DNA of 64,000 bases, taken from contig NZ_CP032482.1 of the NCBI RefSeq assembly GCF_003600645.1, forward strand, positions 62,001 to 126,000, given 5' to 3'. The DNA is from Yersinia rochesterensis (lineage in GTDB: Bacteria; Pseudomonadota; Gammaproteobacteria; Enterobacterales; Enterobacteriaceae). The notes under the pieces are model-generated. The model worked only from the letters and a program-made list of their open reading frames with translations. It had not been told where the DNA came from and did no database searches. Below, one piece after another: positions 9,813-20,950 of the stretch (the first letter of the stretch is position 1; the number at the start of each line of letters is the position of its first letter). The translations under genes and the position numbers were made by a program.

Positions 9813-10481
9813 ATGGATGAGTGGTATGGGCATATGGCCCCAAGAGAAAAGCTGCTGAAATACGGTGCTGCGGTACTGACTGATGCCGAATTGCTCGCTA
9901 TTTTTCTGCGCACGGGCATCCCAGGCATGCATGTAATGAGAATGGCTGAATATTTGATTGATGAGTTTGGCTCGTTGCATGAGCTTATCTCGGCGGATTA
10001 TCAGGTGTTATGTGCAAAAAAGGGGATTGGTATTTCGAAATATAGTCAGATTCAGGCTATCGCAGAACTGGCTGGTCGCTGCTTTTCATCTCATCTAATG
10101 CGGGAAAGTGCCCTGCTTAATGCCGACATTACACAAAAATTTCTACAAAATATCCTTTCTCATCGTGAAAGAGAGGTTTTTTTAGTGATGTTTTTGGATA
10201 ACCAGCATCGTGTTATTCGCCATGAGGAGATGTTTACTGGTACCATCAGCAGTGTTGAAGTCCATCCGAGGGAAATTGTGCGTGAAGCGTTGAAGGTTAA
10301 TGCCGCCGCGCTGATTCTGGCGCATAATCACCCTTCGGGTAAGGCTGAACCGAGCCAAGCTGACCGTTTGATGACTACGCAGGTGATAAAAGCCTGTTCA
10401 TTATTAGATATTCGAGTGCTCGATCATTTGGTGGTTGGACGGGGTGAATGTGTCTCATTTGCCGAACGCGGATGGCTTTAG
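9813..10481 (+). CDS. radC: RadC family JAB1/MPN-domain protein
   Basis: 222 residues from ATG 9813, matching E. coli RadC; the longer frame from 9780 is not conserved. N-terminal helix-hairpin-helix-like region ([26 protein letters not shown]) and C-terminal JAB metalloprotease-like fold with the complete motif [14 protein letters not shown] at about residues 171-184 and upstream [14 protein letters not shown]. The role is unsettled: the name comes from a DNA-repair allele later assigned to recG. The gene lies before the ribosomal rpmB-rpmG pair, as in other enterics. Confidence 0.95.
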   Translation: MDEWYGHMAPREKLLKYGAAVLTDAELLAIFLRTGIPGMHVMRMAEYLIDEFGSLHELISADYQVLCAKKGIGISKYSQIQAIAELAGRCFSSHLMRESALLNADITQKFLQNILSHREREVFLVMFLDNQHRVIRHEEMFTGTISSVEVHPREIVREALKVNAAALILAHNHPSGKAEPSQADRLMTTQVIKACSLLDIRVLDHLVVGRGECVSFAERGWL

Positions 10482-10525
10482 AGAAATAATAATTGATCCT
10501 TTCGGGATCTTTAGCTGTTCGGGAC

Positions 10526-10554
10526 TTGAGCACTTACGCTTCAGAGCGTATACT
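10526..10554 (+). promoter_or_regulatory. Promoter of rpmB-rpmG(-mutM)
   Basis: TTGAGC (10526-10531), 17-bp spacer, TATACT (10549-10554): a near-consensus sigma-70 promoter. Transcription would start near 10561, giving a leader of about 180 nt before rpmB. Confidence 0.75.
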
Positions 10555-10588
10555 ACGCCACCTTTGAGAATCTTGGGTTTGGCGTGAA

Positions 10589-10678
10589 GAGCCTATCTCA
10601 ACAGGTTTATAGCCTGGTGACAGGGGTTTCTGACCTGATGACAGTGAGTCTTCTCAGTGAATTTGCTGAGATGGGCTC
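10589..10678 (+). promoter_or_regulatory. Highly structured rpmB leader element
   Basis: A closing stem pairs 10589-10603 (GAGCCTATCTCAACA) with 10664-10678 (TGCTGAGATGGGCTC): 13 Watson-Crick pairs, one G-U and one mismatch. Inside are CAGG/CCTG hairpins at 10602-10616 and 10621-10637 and a weaker GAG/CTC hairpin, so the RNA could form a multi-branched fold. It sits in the predicted 5' leader of rpmB. It may be a cis-regulator of the ribosomal operon or a member of a dispersed palindromic repeat family; the sequence alone does not decide. Confidence 0.55.
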
Positions 10679-10723
10679 TAAAGCCTGACGAGGCGGCCAA
10701 ATCCTATACGAAGCTCGAGCTGA

Positions 10724-10981
<258 letters not shown>

Positions 10982-10989
10982 GGAACTGA

Positions 10990-11160
<171 letters not shown>

Positions 11161-11181
11161 TTTTAATTTTGGTGGATTAAG

Positions 11182-11208
11182 AAAACCCGGCCTCGGCCGG
11201 GTTTTTTA
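11182..11208 (+). terminator. Terminator after rpmB-rpmG
   Basis: AACCCGGCC T CGGCCGGGTT followed by TTTTT. It lies between rpmG and mutM, so mutM transcription depends on readthrough or its own promoter. Confidence 0.85.
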
Positions 11209-11245
11209 TTATATAAAGTCTAGTGAGACACGCTAAGGGGGTCGC

Positions 11246-12055
11246 ATGCCTGAATTACCAGAAGTTGAAACCAGCCGACGCGGGATCGAACCTTATCTTG
11301 TCGGCCAAACAATTCTTTATGCTGTGGTCAGAAATGCCCGCTTACGTTGGCCAGTATCTGATGAAATCTTGGCACTCAGTGACCAACCGGTACTCAGTGT
11401 CCAACGCCGAGCTAAATATTTACTGATAGAGCTGAAAACAGGCTGGATTATCGTCCATCTAGGGATGTCAGGTAGCCTGCGTATTTTGTCGGAAGAAACC
11501 GAAGCGCAGAAACATGATCATGTTGATTTGGTTATCAGCAATGGCAAAATCCTGCGTTATACCGACCCGCGCCGCTTTGGTGCCTGGCTATGGGCAAAAG
11601 ACCTTGCAACCAGTAGCGTACTCGCACACTTAGGGCCAGAACCTCTGAGTGATGAATTTACCGCTGGGTATCTGTTTGAAAAGTCACGTAACAAACGCAC
11701 TGTAGTTAAGCAGTGGCTAATGGATAATAAAGTGGTGGTCGGGGTGGGCAACATCTATGCCAGCGAATCACTATTTACTGCGGGTATTCTGCCGGAACGC
11801 GCCGCTGGTTCATTAACCGAAGCCGAGGTCACACTGTTGGTGGCAACAATTAAAGCCGTGTTATTGCACTCTATTGAGCAGGGTGGCACTACATTGCGCG
11901 ACTTTTTACAGTCAGATGGCAAACCGGGTTATTTTGCACAAGAGTTACAGGTATATGGGCGAGCGGGTGAGTTATGTCGGCGCTGTGGGAATGTGATTGA
12001 AATTGCGAAGCACGGGCAGCGTAGCACGTTTTTTTGCCGCCACTGCCAGCATTAA
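11246..12055 (+). CDS. mutM: Formamidopyrimidine-DNA glycosylase
   Basis: 269 residues, standard length, from ATG 11246. Bifunctional glycosylase/AP lyase that removes 8-oxoguanine and FaPy lesions. N-terminal [15 protein letters not shown] carries the catalytic Pro2 and Glu3; the middle has the helix-two-turn-helix with [12 protein letters not shown] (residues 165-176); the C-terminal zinc finger has CRRCGN and CRHCQH (four Cys, residues 245-268). Follows rpmG in the usual enteric order. Confidence 0.97.
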   Translation: MPELPEVETSRRGIEPYLVGQTILYAVVRNARLRWPVSDEILALSDQPVLSVQRRAKYLLIELKTGWIIVHLGMSGSLRILSEETEAQKHDHVDLVISNGKILRYTDPRRFGAWLWAKDLATSSVLAHLGPEPLSDEFTAGYLFEKSRNKRTVVKQWLMDNKVVVGVGNIYASESLFTAGILPERAAGSLTEAEVTLLVATIKAVLLHSIEQGGTTLRDFLQSDGKPGYFAQELQVYGRAGELCRRCGNVIEIAKHGQRSTFFCRHCQH

Positions 12056-12063
12056 TCTATCTC

Positions 12064-12122
12064 TTTCGTATTTGAAGCCATAGGGAGTGATCGCCTGTCT
12101 GCAACTCCAATTACGTGGGTAT
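12064..12122. repeat. Probable ERIC remnant with deleted centre
   Basis: The short gap between the convergent mutM and coaD keeps both ends of an ERIC-like element: a left end CGTATTTGAAGCC and a right end CTGCAACTCCAATTA followed by GGGTAT. The conserved middle (CACTTACT...GTAAGCTC) is missing. Compare the fuller copies at 28440, 43444 and 56316. Confidence 0.5.
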
Positions 12123-12138
12123 TGGTGTCAATAAAGAA

Positions 12139-13397
<1,259 letters not shown>

Positions 13398-14675
13398 TTA
13401 GTGGCTCCGTTGCGGTAGATAAGGCTCCAGCAAGTGCAATAGCCGTTGTAGCGCGCCCTGATTTTCATGCAATACATCAACCGCATGGCGGCCATAATAG
13501 AGGCGGCAATCTTCATCAGTCAGCAGCATGGTAATTTCTTTCACCAGTGACAGGGTATCAGTGACAGTAATCAACCCTTCAGCCTGCTCCAGCTTGGCAC
13601 AAATGTCTTTAAAATTAAACGTATGTGGCCCCATCAACACAGGGATGGCATGCGCTGCTGCTTCCAATGGATTATGGCCGCCGCGCTCAACCAGGCTACC
13701 GCCAACAAAAGCTAAATCAGCAATGCCATACAGCAGCATTAGCTCACCCATGGTATCGCCGATCACCACTTGTGTGCTACTCGAAGGCACTTCGCCTTTG
13801 CTACGCAATGTATAACTTAGCCCGGCTTTTTGTGTTAATTCAATGGCTTTCGGGAATCGCTCTGGATGGCGCGGTACCAGAATCAGCAACAATGTCGGGA
13901 AGTGTTGTAATAATTGGCGATGAGCTTCCAACAAGATAGTTTCTTCGCCGTCATGGGTACTGGTCGCTATCCAGACAGGGCGATGTGGTGCCCATTGGCG
14001 GCGTAAGGTGATGGCTCTGGCGGCTAATTCGGGGGTTACCGAAATATCAAATTTCAGACTGCCGGTGACTGTAAGCTGTGAGCGCCGAAGGCCCAATTCA
14101 ATAAAACGGTCGCCATCTTCTTGATTTTGCGCGGCAATTAGAGTGATCCGCTGCAGCATATTACGGATAAAACTACCGATTTTTTTATAGCCAGCGGCAG
14201 AGCGTGCCGAAAGGCGCGCATTGGCAATGACCAGCGGTATCTTGCGGCGATGCAGCGCATTGATGAGGTTCGGCCACAGTTCAGTTTCCATGATGATGAC
14301 CAGCTTGGGATTCACCTGATCAAGAAAACGGTTCACAGAACCGGGAAGGTCGTAGGGCAGATAAACGTGGTGGACATCTTTGCCAAAAGCGGATTGAACA
14401 CGCTCGGAGCCGGTAGGTGTCATGGTGGTCACGGTAATGGGCAATGATGGATAACGGTGGCGTAATGCTCGGACTAAAGGGATAGCGGCCAGTGTTTCAC
14501 CGACTGAAACTGAATGCAGCATAATACCGCCAGCAACAACTTTACCGGCACAAAAACCATAGCGCTCCCCCCAGCGTTTGCGGTAAGCGGGGGCTTTACG
14601 GCTGCGTAACAGCAAACGCAGCCAAATCAGAGGTTGAATAAGGTAGAGTAATACCTGATATAAACGCAGTAACAT
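13398..14675 (-). CDS. waaA: 3-deoxy-D-manno-octulosonic acid (Kdo) transferase
   Basis: 425 residues from ATG 14673-14675 (MLLRLYQVLLYLIQPLIW), the same length as E. coli KdtA; the longer frame to 14744 is not conserved. Attaches Kdo to lipid A precursor from CMP-Kdo at the inner face of the inner membrane. One N-terminal membrane anchor (residues 3-22), then GT-B fold signatures GGIMLHSVSVGETLAAIPLV, TTMTPTGSERV, VYLPYDLP, and the C-terminal LVERGGHNPLEAAAHAIPV near residues 318-336. First gene of waaA-waaE-coaD. Confidence 0.97.
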   Translation of the reverse strand: MLLRLYQVLLYLIQPLIWLRLLLRSRKAPAYRKRWGERYGFCAGKVVAGGIMLHSVSVGETLAAIPLVRALRHRYPSLPITVTTMTPTGSERVQSAFGKDVHHVYLPYDLPGSVNRFLDQVNPKLVIIMETELWPNLINALHRRKIPLVIANARLSARSAAGYKKIGSFIRNMLQRITLIAAQNQEDGDRFIELGLRRSQLTVTGSLKFDISVTPELAARAITLRRQWAPHRPVWIATSTHDGEETILLEAHRQLLQHFPTLLLILVPRHPERFPKAIELTQKAGLSYTLRSKGEVPSSSTQVVIGDTMGELMLLYGIADLAFVGGSLVERGGHNPLEAAAHAIPVLMGPHTFNFKDICAKLEQAEGLITVTDTLSLVKEITMLLTDEDCRLYYGRHAVDVLHENQGALQRLLHLLEPYLPQRSH

Positions 14676-15232
14676 TCTATCAATTTCATTTATATGGATT
14701 ATTAAGAATAATACCATATTTGAGCAAGAAAGGCTCTTTTCCACTGGGGCTGCTTGATAACCCGAGCAGGGTCAGGCTATTTATAAAAAAGAATATAAAC
14801 TTTCAACAAATGAGAGGGGGGGAAATTGATTTTTCTTGTTTAAGAGTGAGAATAATTTTCATTACGATGAGGTGTAATTAATGAGGTAGCTGTAGATATC
14901 ATCAGCTTATTCAATGATGCTATTTTCAGCTAATAATACCTTGTTATTTAGTGGTTTATCACGCACTCAGGAAAATTAAGTTTTATTGGGATGGTATTGA
15001 GCCATTAATTAAGAACATAGAGAAATCAATGAGCTGTTATTAGCAAAAAGTGAATTAATGAGCTTCGTTAATAGCTTGAATAACAGATTAACAATGTTTA
15101 ACTATCAGAATACTGACAACTATTAGTTCTGATAACAGCCAGCTCTGATAATTACCAGCGCTGACTGTTATTACACAGTAAATGCGGGCTTACGGATCTT
15201 TTAAGCGGGCATAACTGGCTAGAAATAATTGC
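14676..15232. other. 557-bp non-coding gap between waaC and waaA
   Basis: AT-rich stretch with no credible ORF on either strand. It must hold the promoter of waaA-waaE-coaD. In many enterics outer-core and ligase genes occupy this place; none is present here. Several related motifs of the GTTATTAGC and CTGATAA type recur between 15030 and 15180, but no clean repeat unit could be defined. Confidence 0.5.
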
Positions 15233-16198
15233 TTATGAAATAAGCGGTTCCAATTGCGTCATAATGGTTTCAGCCGTAATGGTATCCATACTTTTTTGCT
15301 CGGAGATTACCGCAATCTGGTTTTTGCCGTAGCCACCAATCAAACCAGGGTCGGTTGGGCCGAACAAGGTAATATTGGGGCGATCCAGAGCGGCGGTCAG
15401 ATGGCTGAGACCGGTATCAACGGAAACCACTGCTTTTGCACCCGCCAGCACCTCGGCCACTTGCTGGAGACTGAGTTTAGGTAAGACCTCAACATGAGAA
15501 AAATGCTCCGCTAACCGCAAAGCACGTTGATACTCATGTTCCGCCCCCCAGGGTAATTTTATTTTTAAACCCGTCGGAGCAACCAATTCAATCAGTTTTA
15601 GCCAATGGCTCTCCGGCCAGTGTTTGCTGTCGCGGGTGGTTGCATGCAAGAAAACCAGATATTGGCCAGCATCGGCAGGTAAGTGGTTTAAAAAACGCGG
15701 TGCGATAGCATAGTCACCATAACTTTCCGGCTTATCGTAGCCGAGGCTCTCCGCAAACAACTGGCGGATGCGTTCGACAGCATGTTGTTTGATATCAATC
15801 TGATGGCGGCAGTTGTAAAACCAGCTAGCAAAGGGTTCACGGGCACTTTTGCTGTCCGGCCCATGTTTTATTCCTTTAGCGATGCGGGTAATCAATGCGG
15901 CACTTTTAATTAGCCCCTGAGCATCAATCACCACATCATAGCTGCGCTGCTGCACCACACGTTTAAAATCACAGCGCTCTTGCCGGGTATCACTGCCGAA
16001 CCAATTTTTCCGCCAACGGCGGATGGCAACCTGAATAACTTTATCCACCGCCGGGTGCCAACTGGGGATTTGGCTGAAACCCTCTTCTACCACCCAATCA
16101 AAGCGAATGCCGGGAATGGCATTCATGGCATCAGTCAGCGCGGGTAATGTATGTAAAACATCGCCCATTGAAGAGGTTTTAACGATCAATACATGCAT
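15233..16198 (-). CDS. waaC: Lipopolysaccharide heptosyltransferase I
   Basis: 321 residues from ATG 16196-16198. GT-9 family enzyme adding the first L-glycero-D-manno-heptose to Kdo2-lipid A. Conserved N-terminus VLIVKTSSMGDVLHTLPALTDA with the catalytic-site Asp, QGLIKSAALI near residue 93, and the C-terminal ADP-heptose site VSVDTGLSHLTAALDRPNITLFGPTDP near residues 259-285. Its ATG overlaps the waaF stop by one base (TAATG), so translation is probably coupled in hldD-waaF-waaC. Confidence 0.97.
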   Translation of the reverse strand: MHVLIVKTSSMGDVLHTLPALTDAMNAIPGIRFDWVVEEGFSQIPSWHPAVDKVIQVAIRRWRKNWFGSDTRQERCDFKRVVQQRSYDVVIDAQGLIKSAALITRIAKGIKHGPDSKSAREPFASWFYNCRHQIDIKQHAVERIRQLFAESLGYDKPESYGDYAIAPRFLNHLPADAGQYLVFLHATTRDSKHWPESHWLKLIELVAPTGLKIKLPWGAEHEYQRALRLAEHFSHVEVLPKLSLQQVAEVLAGAKAVVSVDTGLSHLTAALDRPNITLFGPTDPGLIGGYGKNQIAVISEQKSMDTITAETIMTQLEPLIS

Positions 16199-17262
16199 TA
16201 ATCGGCCTCTTTCGCTGAACAGGTGGGTGCCGAGAGCTGCTTCTCAAGGGCAGCCATCACTTGTTCAGGTTGGATATCAATCAAACTCTGATGATAACCC
16301 TGCGCACTGTCGCCTTTACGCACTTTGTGATAGCCGGTAATCAGGCGAATAACTGTGGCTTTGTCAGACAGTGGCGGAGTGAAGTCCGGGCTGCTTGGGC
16401 CATATAAAGCGACTAACGGCTTATTTAATGCGGCTGCAACATGCATCAAACCGGAGTCATTACTGACCACGGCGTTACAGGCGGCAATCATGACCACGGC
16501 TTGATCCAGCGAGGTCTGGCCTGCGAAATTGAGGCAATACTCGCGGGCGGGTTCATCCAGCGCTTGGCGGATTTCTTCACCAGCTTCATTATCTTTGGCT
16601 GACCCCAACAAGATGACTTGATAGCCTGTATCAATCAGTTTCTGGGCCAGCGCGGCATAGTGATAATGTGGCCAGCGCTTTGCCGGGCCAAACTCTGCAC
16701 CAGGGCAGAAGCCAATAATTGGGCGGTTATCCGTTAGGTTGAATGATGCCGTAATCTCGGCAATTTCTTCATCCTGAACCTCTAATTGAGGCCGTAGCAA
16801 AGGCTGTGGTAAATCATCGGCTGAGTGAATACGCTCTTTATCGTAGGCCAATGCAACATAGCGCTGAACCATCATCGGGAAAGCTTGTTTATCCAGAATG
16901 CGCATATCATTGAGTAAGAAATAGCGCATTTCGCCACGCCAGCCTGTTCGCTGTTTAATCCCTGAAAAATAAGGTATTAGGGCCGATTTAAATGAGTTCG
17001 GTAATACATAAGCGCGATCATAACCTGTTTCACGTAAGGCCAGACCCAAGCGGCGGCGCTCCTCAAAAGCAAAAATCCCATGGCCTAATGGCATCGGGAC
17101 GGCATGGCGAACTTCTGGCATTCTAGCTAAAAGCGGACGGCACCATGCGGGCGCCATCACATCAATTTCTGCTGCCGGATATTCGGCCTTCAGGGTGCGG
17201 TAAAGACTTTGCGACATCATCATATCGCCAACCCAAGAAGGGCCGATGACCAGTATTTTCAT
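16198..17262 (-). CDS. waaF: ADP-heptose-LPS heptosyltransferase II
   Basis: 354 residues from ATG 17260-17262 (MKILVIGPSWVGDMMMSQSL). GT-9 enzyme adding the second inner-core heptose. Conserved blocks: DVMAPAWCRPLLARMPEV, RAYVLPNSFKSALIP, GFCPGAEFGPAKRWP, SNDSGLMHVAAALNKPLVAL and SSPDFTPPL. Second gene of hldD-waaF-waaC, 30 bp after hldD, overlapping waaC by one base. Confidence 0.97.
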   Translation of the reverse strand: MKILVIGPSWVGDMMMSQSLYRTLKAEYPAAEIDVMAPAWCRPLLARMPEVRHAVPMPLGHGIFAFEERRRLGLALRETGYDRAYVLPNSFKSALIPYFSGIKQRTGWRGEMRYFLLNDMRILDKQAFPMMVQRYVALAYDKERIHSADDLPQPLLRPQLEVQDEEIAEITASFNLTDNRPIIGFCPGAEFGPAKRWPHYHYAALAQKLIDTGYQVILLGSAKDNEAGEEIRQALDEPAREYCLNFAGQTSLDQAVVMIAACNAVVSNDSGLMHVAAALNKPLVALYGPSSPDFTPPLSDKATVIRLITGYHKVRKGDSAQGYHQSLIDIQPEQVMAALEKQLSAPTCSAKEAD

Positions 17263-17292
17263 ACCGTTTATCAATTCCTTGCAGCAAGTTAT

Positions 17293-18225
17293 TTAGACTG
17301 AGCTATTGAGCCAGGCGAGGTATTCTTTGACGCCTTCGGCGACGGTTTTGAACGGCTTGTCATAACCGGCAGCGCGCAAATTAGTTAAATCAGCTTGCGT
17401 GTATGCCTGATAGCGACCTTTCAGTTTTTCTGGGAATTCAATGTATTCCACAGGCCCGCTTTGATGGAAATCCACCACCGCATCGGCAACCGCCTGGAAA
17501 GATTCTGCACGACCTGTACCGCAGTTGAAAATGCCGGATACGCCGTTTTGCCAGAACCACAGGTTAACGTCAGCAACATCGCCGACATAAATAAAGTCGC
17601 GTTTGAAGTTTTCACTGCCGGAGAACAATTTAGGGTTTTCGCCCGCATTGATCTGGTTATTCAGATGGAAAGCTACACTCGCCATGCTGCCTTTATGACC
17701 TTCACGTGGGCCATAAACATTGAAATAACGGAACCCGCAAATTTGTGAATCAGCTTCAGGCAAAATTTCGCGCACATACTGATCGAACAAGAATTTGGAG
17801 TAGCCATAAACATTAAGCGGTTGTTCGTACTGACGATCTTCAATGAAATTATCAGTACGCCCGCCGTAGGTGGCAGCGGAAGAGGCATACAGGAACGGAA
17901 TACTGCGATCCAGACAGAAGTGCAGGATATCTTTAGAATACTGATAGTTGTTATCCATCATGTACTTGCCATCCCACTCGGTGGTGGAAGAACAGGCACC
18001 CTCGTGGAAAATCGCGTCGATATCACCCATATCATCACCGGCAACAATGCTGGCAACAAAATCTTCTTTATCCATGTAATCGGCGATATCGAGATCAACC
18101 AGATTGACGAATTTAGTGCCGTCTTTCAGGTTATCCACAACCAAAATATCTTTATAACCGATATTATTCAGTGCCTTAACGATATTGCTGCCAATGAAAC
18201 CGGCGCCGCCAGTGACGATAATCAT
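17293..18225 (-). CDS. hldD: ADP-L-glycero-D-manno-heptose 6-epimerase
   Basis: 310 residues from ATG 18223-18225 ([19 protein letters not shown]), the family length. Short-chain dehydrogenase fold using NADP to turn ADP-D,D-heptose into the L,D form used by WaaC and WaaF. Rossmann GGAGFIGS at residues 5-12, catalytic Tyr in [12 protein letters not shown] near residue 140 (YxxxK), and [16 protein letters not shown]. First gene of the inner-core operon, divergent from kbl across a 243-bp region. Confidence 0.97.
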   Translation of the reverse strand: MIIVTGGAGFIGSNIVKALNNIGYKDILVVDNLKDGTKFVNLVDLDIADYMDKEDFVASIVAGDDMGDIDAIFHEGACSSTTEWDGKYMMDNNYQYSKDILHFCLDRSIPFLYASSAATYGGRTDNFIEDRQYEQPLNVYGYSKFLFDQYVREILPEADSQICGFRYFNVYGPREGHKGSMASVAFHLNNQINAGENPKLFSGSENFKRDFIYVGDVADVNLWFWQNGVSGIFNCGTGRAESFQAVADAVVDFHQSGPVEYIEFPEKLKGRYQAYTQADLTNLRAAGYDKPFKTVAEGVKEYLAWLNSSV

Positions 18226-18468
18226 CAGGTTCACCCTTGTTAATCTTCTTGGTCGGGCACAATGCCCCACACTCTATTTGCCGTTATCATAACATTTCAT
18301 AGGATAGCGCACAGCCGGAAGGGGCTAATCTCTCTGTTTCTATGCGGCTTTAGGAATGTTCACCGTGATATGTGCTGCATTTTTTATAATATAAGACAAG
18401 GTTTCTCGTCAGTTCATCCATCAGGCAGTAAAATGTAGGGTGAAAATGCTCATTCTGGAGATAACTGC

Positions 18469-19680
18469 ATGTCCCTGCCTTGTGATAGAAATGCCTTTTA
18501 TCAGCAATTAGAACAACAACTCAAAACAACCCGTGCTGAAGGGCTGTATAAAAATGAGCGGATAATTACTTCCGCGCAGCAAGCTGATATTGCTGTGGCG
18601 GATGGCCGCCATGTCATTAATTTCTGTGCCAACAACTATTTAGGGCTGGCAAACCACCCCCGGCTGATCGCGGCGGCTAAAAAAGGCATGGATACTCATG
18701 GCTTTGGTATGGCCTCGGTGCGGTTTATTTGCGGCACTCAAGATACCCATAAAGAGCTGGAACAGAAACTGGCCAGCTTCCTCGGTATGGAAGATGCCAT
18801 TCTTTATTCCTCCTGTTTCGATGCCAACGGCGGTTTGTTTGAAACTCTGTTGGGGCCAGAGGATGCCATTATTTCCGATGCACTGAATCACGCTTCAATC
18901 ATTGATGGAGTGCGGTTATGTAAAGCCAAGCGCTACCGCTATGCCAATAATGATATGAGCGAATTGAAAGCCCAGCTAGAACAAGCCAAAGCAGGCGGCG
19001 CGCGGCATATCATGATTGCCACCGACGGCGTGTTTTCCATGGACGGCGTGATTGCCAACCTGAAAGGAGTTTGCGACCTAGCGGATGAGTATCAGGCGCT
19101 AGTGATGGTCGACGACTCCCACGCAGTGGGCTTTGTGGGTGAAAATGGCCGTGGTACTCATGAATACTGCGAAGTAATGGATCGCGTGGATATTATCACC
19201 GGCACATTAGGCAAGGCGCTGGGTGGGGCATCAGGCGGTTATACCGCGGGTCGTAAAGAAGTGGTTGAGTGGTTGCGCCAGCGCTCACGGCCTTATTTGT
19301 TCTCAAATTCATTGGCTCCAGCAATAGTCGCGGCTTCTATTGAAGTGTTATCGCTATTGGAAGACGGCGCTGAGCTACGTGATCGCCTATGGGCGAATGC
19401 CCGTTTATTCCGCGAGAAAATGAGTGCCGCCGGTTTCACCTTGGCCGGTGCCGATCACGCCATTATTCCGGTGATGCTGGGCGACGCGACACTCGCGCAA
19501 GAATTTGCCAATGCATTGCTGAAAGAGGGTATTTACGTCACTGGTTTCTTCTATCCGGTAGTGCCGAAAGGTCAGGCGCGCATCCGCACTCAGATGTCGG
19601 CAGATCATACGCCAGAGCAGGTGGAGCGGGCTGTTGAAGCCTTCATCTGTATTGGCAAGCAGCTTAACGTTATTGCGTAA
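18469..19680 (+). CDS. kbl: 2-amino-3-ketobutyrate coenzyme A ligase (glycine C-acetyltransferase)
   Basis: 403 residues from ATG 18469 with TGGAG upstream. PLP enzyme of the alpha-oxoamine synthase family that cleaves 2-amino-3-oxobutyrate with CoA to glycine and acetyl-CoA, the second step of threonine degradation. Conserved [35 protein letters not shown], and the PLP lysine in [15 protein letters not shown] near residue 244. In an operon with tdh, which begins 9 bp after the stop. Confidence 0.97.
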   Translation: MSLPCDRNAFYQQLEQQLKTTRAEGLYKNERIITSAQQADIAVADGRHVINFCANNYLGLANHPRLIAAAKKGMDTHGFGMASVRFICGTQDTHKELEQKLASFLGMEDAILYSSCFDANGGLFETLLGPEDAIISDALNHASIIDGVRLCKAKRYRYANNDMSELKAQLEQAKAGGARHIMIATDGVFSMDGVIANLKGVCDLADEYQALVMVDDSHAVGFVGENGRGTHEYCEVMDRVDIITGTLGKALGGASGGYTAGRKEVVEWLRQRSRPYLFSNSLAPAIVAASIEVLSLLEDGAELRDRLWANARLFREKMSAAGFTLAGADHAIIPVMLGDATLAQEFANALLKEGIYVTGFFYPVVPKGQARIRTQMSADHTPEQVERAVEAFICIGKQLNVIA

Positions 19681-19689
19681 GGGATTTTG

Positions 19690-20745
19690 ATGAAAGCATT
19701 GTCTACGGAAACATTGTCTATGAAAGCACTATCCAAACTAAAAGCAGAAGAAGGTATTTGGATGACCGATGTGCCGCAGCCGGAGCTGGGCCACAATGAC
19801 ATCATGATCAAAATTCGTAAAACGGCTATTTGTGGCACTGATGTGCATATCTATAACTGGGATGAATGGTCACAAAAAACTATTCCTGTCCCTATGGTGG
19901 TTGGTCACGAATATGTCGGTGAAGTGGTGGCTATCGGTCAGGAAGTTAAAGGCTTTAATATTGGTGACCGGGTGTCTGGCGAGGGGCATATTACCTGTGG
20001 ACATTGTCGCAATTGCCGGGGTGGGCGCACCCACCTTTGCCGCAATACCGTGGGTGTCGGCGTAAACCGCCCTGGTTCTTTTGCCGAATATCTGGTGATT
20101 CCGGCCTTTAATGCTTTCAAAATTCCCGACAATATTTCTGATGAACTCGCGGCTATTTTTGATCCGTTCGGTAATGCTGTGCATACCGCGTTATCCTTTG
20201 ATTTAGTTGGGGAAGATGTGCTGGTTTCCGGCGCTGGCCCGATTGGTATCATGGCCGCTGCGGTCTGTAAGCATGTCGGCGCTCGCCATGTTGTTATCAC
20301 TGATGTGAATGAATACCGCCTGGATCTGGCGCGAAAAATGGGGGTAACCCGCGCAGTTAATGTCAGCAAAGAGAACCTGAATGATGTGATGGCTGAACTG
20401 GGCATGACTGAAGGGTTTGATGTCGGTCTGGAAATGTCCGGTGCGCCGCCTGCCTTCCGCACATTGCTTAACTCAATGAATCACGGTGGCCGTATTGCGA
20501 TGCTGGGGATACCGCCATCGGATATGTCTATCGACTGGAATCAGGTGATTTTCAAGGGGCTGTTTATCAAAGGGATTTATGGCCGTGAGATGTTCGAAAC
20601 CTGGTACAAAATGGCAGCTCTGATTCAATCCGGTTTAGACTTAACCCCGATTATCACCCACCGTTTCTCCATTGATGAGTTCCAGCAAGGTTTTGATGCT
20701 ATGCGCTCGGGGAAATCAGGTAAGGTAATATTAAACTGGGATTGA
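19690..20745 (+). CDS. tdh: L-threonine 3-dehydrogenase
   Basis: Zn-dependent medium-chain dehydrogenase oxidising threonine to 2-amino-3-oxobutyrate, which Kbl uses. Catalytic zinc CGTDVH and GHEYVGEV, structural zinc [18 protein letters not shown]-binding [14 protein letters not shown]. The usual 341-residue protein would begin at ATG 19720 ([12 protein letters not shown]), but that ATG has no ribosome site. ATG 19690 has AAGGGA well placed and gives 351 residues. The two starts share a 30-bp near-repeat ([10 protein letters not shown] before [10 protein letters not shown]), so the N-terminus looks duplicated and the upstream start is preferred here. Confidence 0.93.
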   Translation: MKALSTETLSMKALSKLKAEEGIWMTDVPQPELGHNDIMIKIRKTAICGTDVHIYNWDEWSQKTIPVPMVVGHEYVGEVVAIGQEVKGFNIGDRVSGEGHITCGHCRNCRGGRTHLCRNTVGVGVNRPGSFAEYLVIPAFNAFKIPDNISDELAAIFDPFGNAVHTALSFDLVGEDVLVSGAGPIGIMAAAVCKHVGARHVVITDVNEYRLDLARKMGVTRAVNVSKENLNDVMAELGMTEGFDVGLEMSGAPPAFRTLLNSMNHGGRIAMLGIPPSDMSIDWNQVIFKGLFIKGIYGREMFETWYKMAALIQSGLDLTPIITHRFSIDEFQQGFDAMRSGKSGKVILNWD

Positions 20746-20755
20746 TCAGACTGCT

Positions 20756-20902
20756 GACAAACTCTAACGGCTCGATCTTGCAAGGTGAGGACAGGGAGAA
20801 GAGTAAAGCGTCCGCGCCAGGGATGGCGCGGCTCGAGCCCCCAGGGAAGGGTTTACGGCGTCTTTACGATCTGCCTGTTTTCACCGATACGGGCACTTTG
20901 TC
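20756..20902. repeat. Palindromic intergenic repeat (YPAL-like)
   Basis: The 147-bp stretch between tdh and yibQ has imperfect inverted ends (GACAAA at 20756-20761 and TTTGTC at 20897-20902; AGGTGAGGACAGG against CCTGTTTTCACC). The core has two hairpins, GCGCCAGGGATGGCGC near 20817-20832 and CCCCCAGGGAAGGG near 20840-20853. It resembles abundant Yersinia palindromic repeats such as YPAL, but the family assignment is from memory. It may also end the kbl-tdh and yibQ transcripts. Confidence 0.6.
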
Positions 20903-20950
20903 ATTAACCTCGGCCATCAGATGATGATGGCTTCGTTTTTATTAAGCAAA

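Noticed and set aside
18226..18468. ops/JUMPstart element upstream of the LPS genes
   Set aside because: No GGCGGTAG motif found in the hldD-kbl interval.
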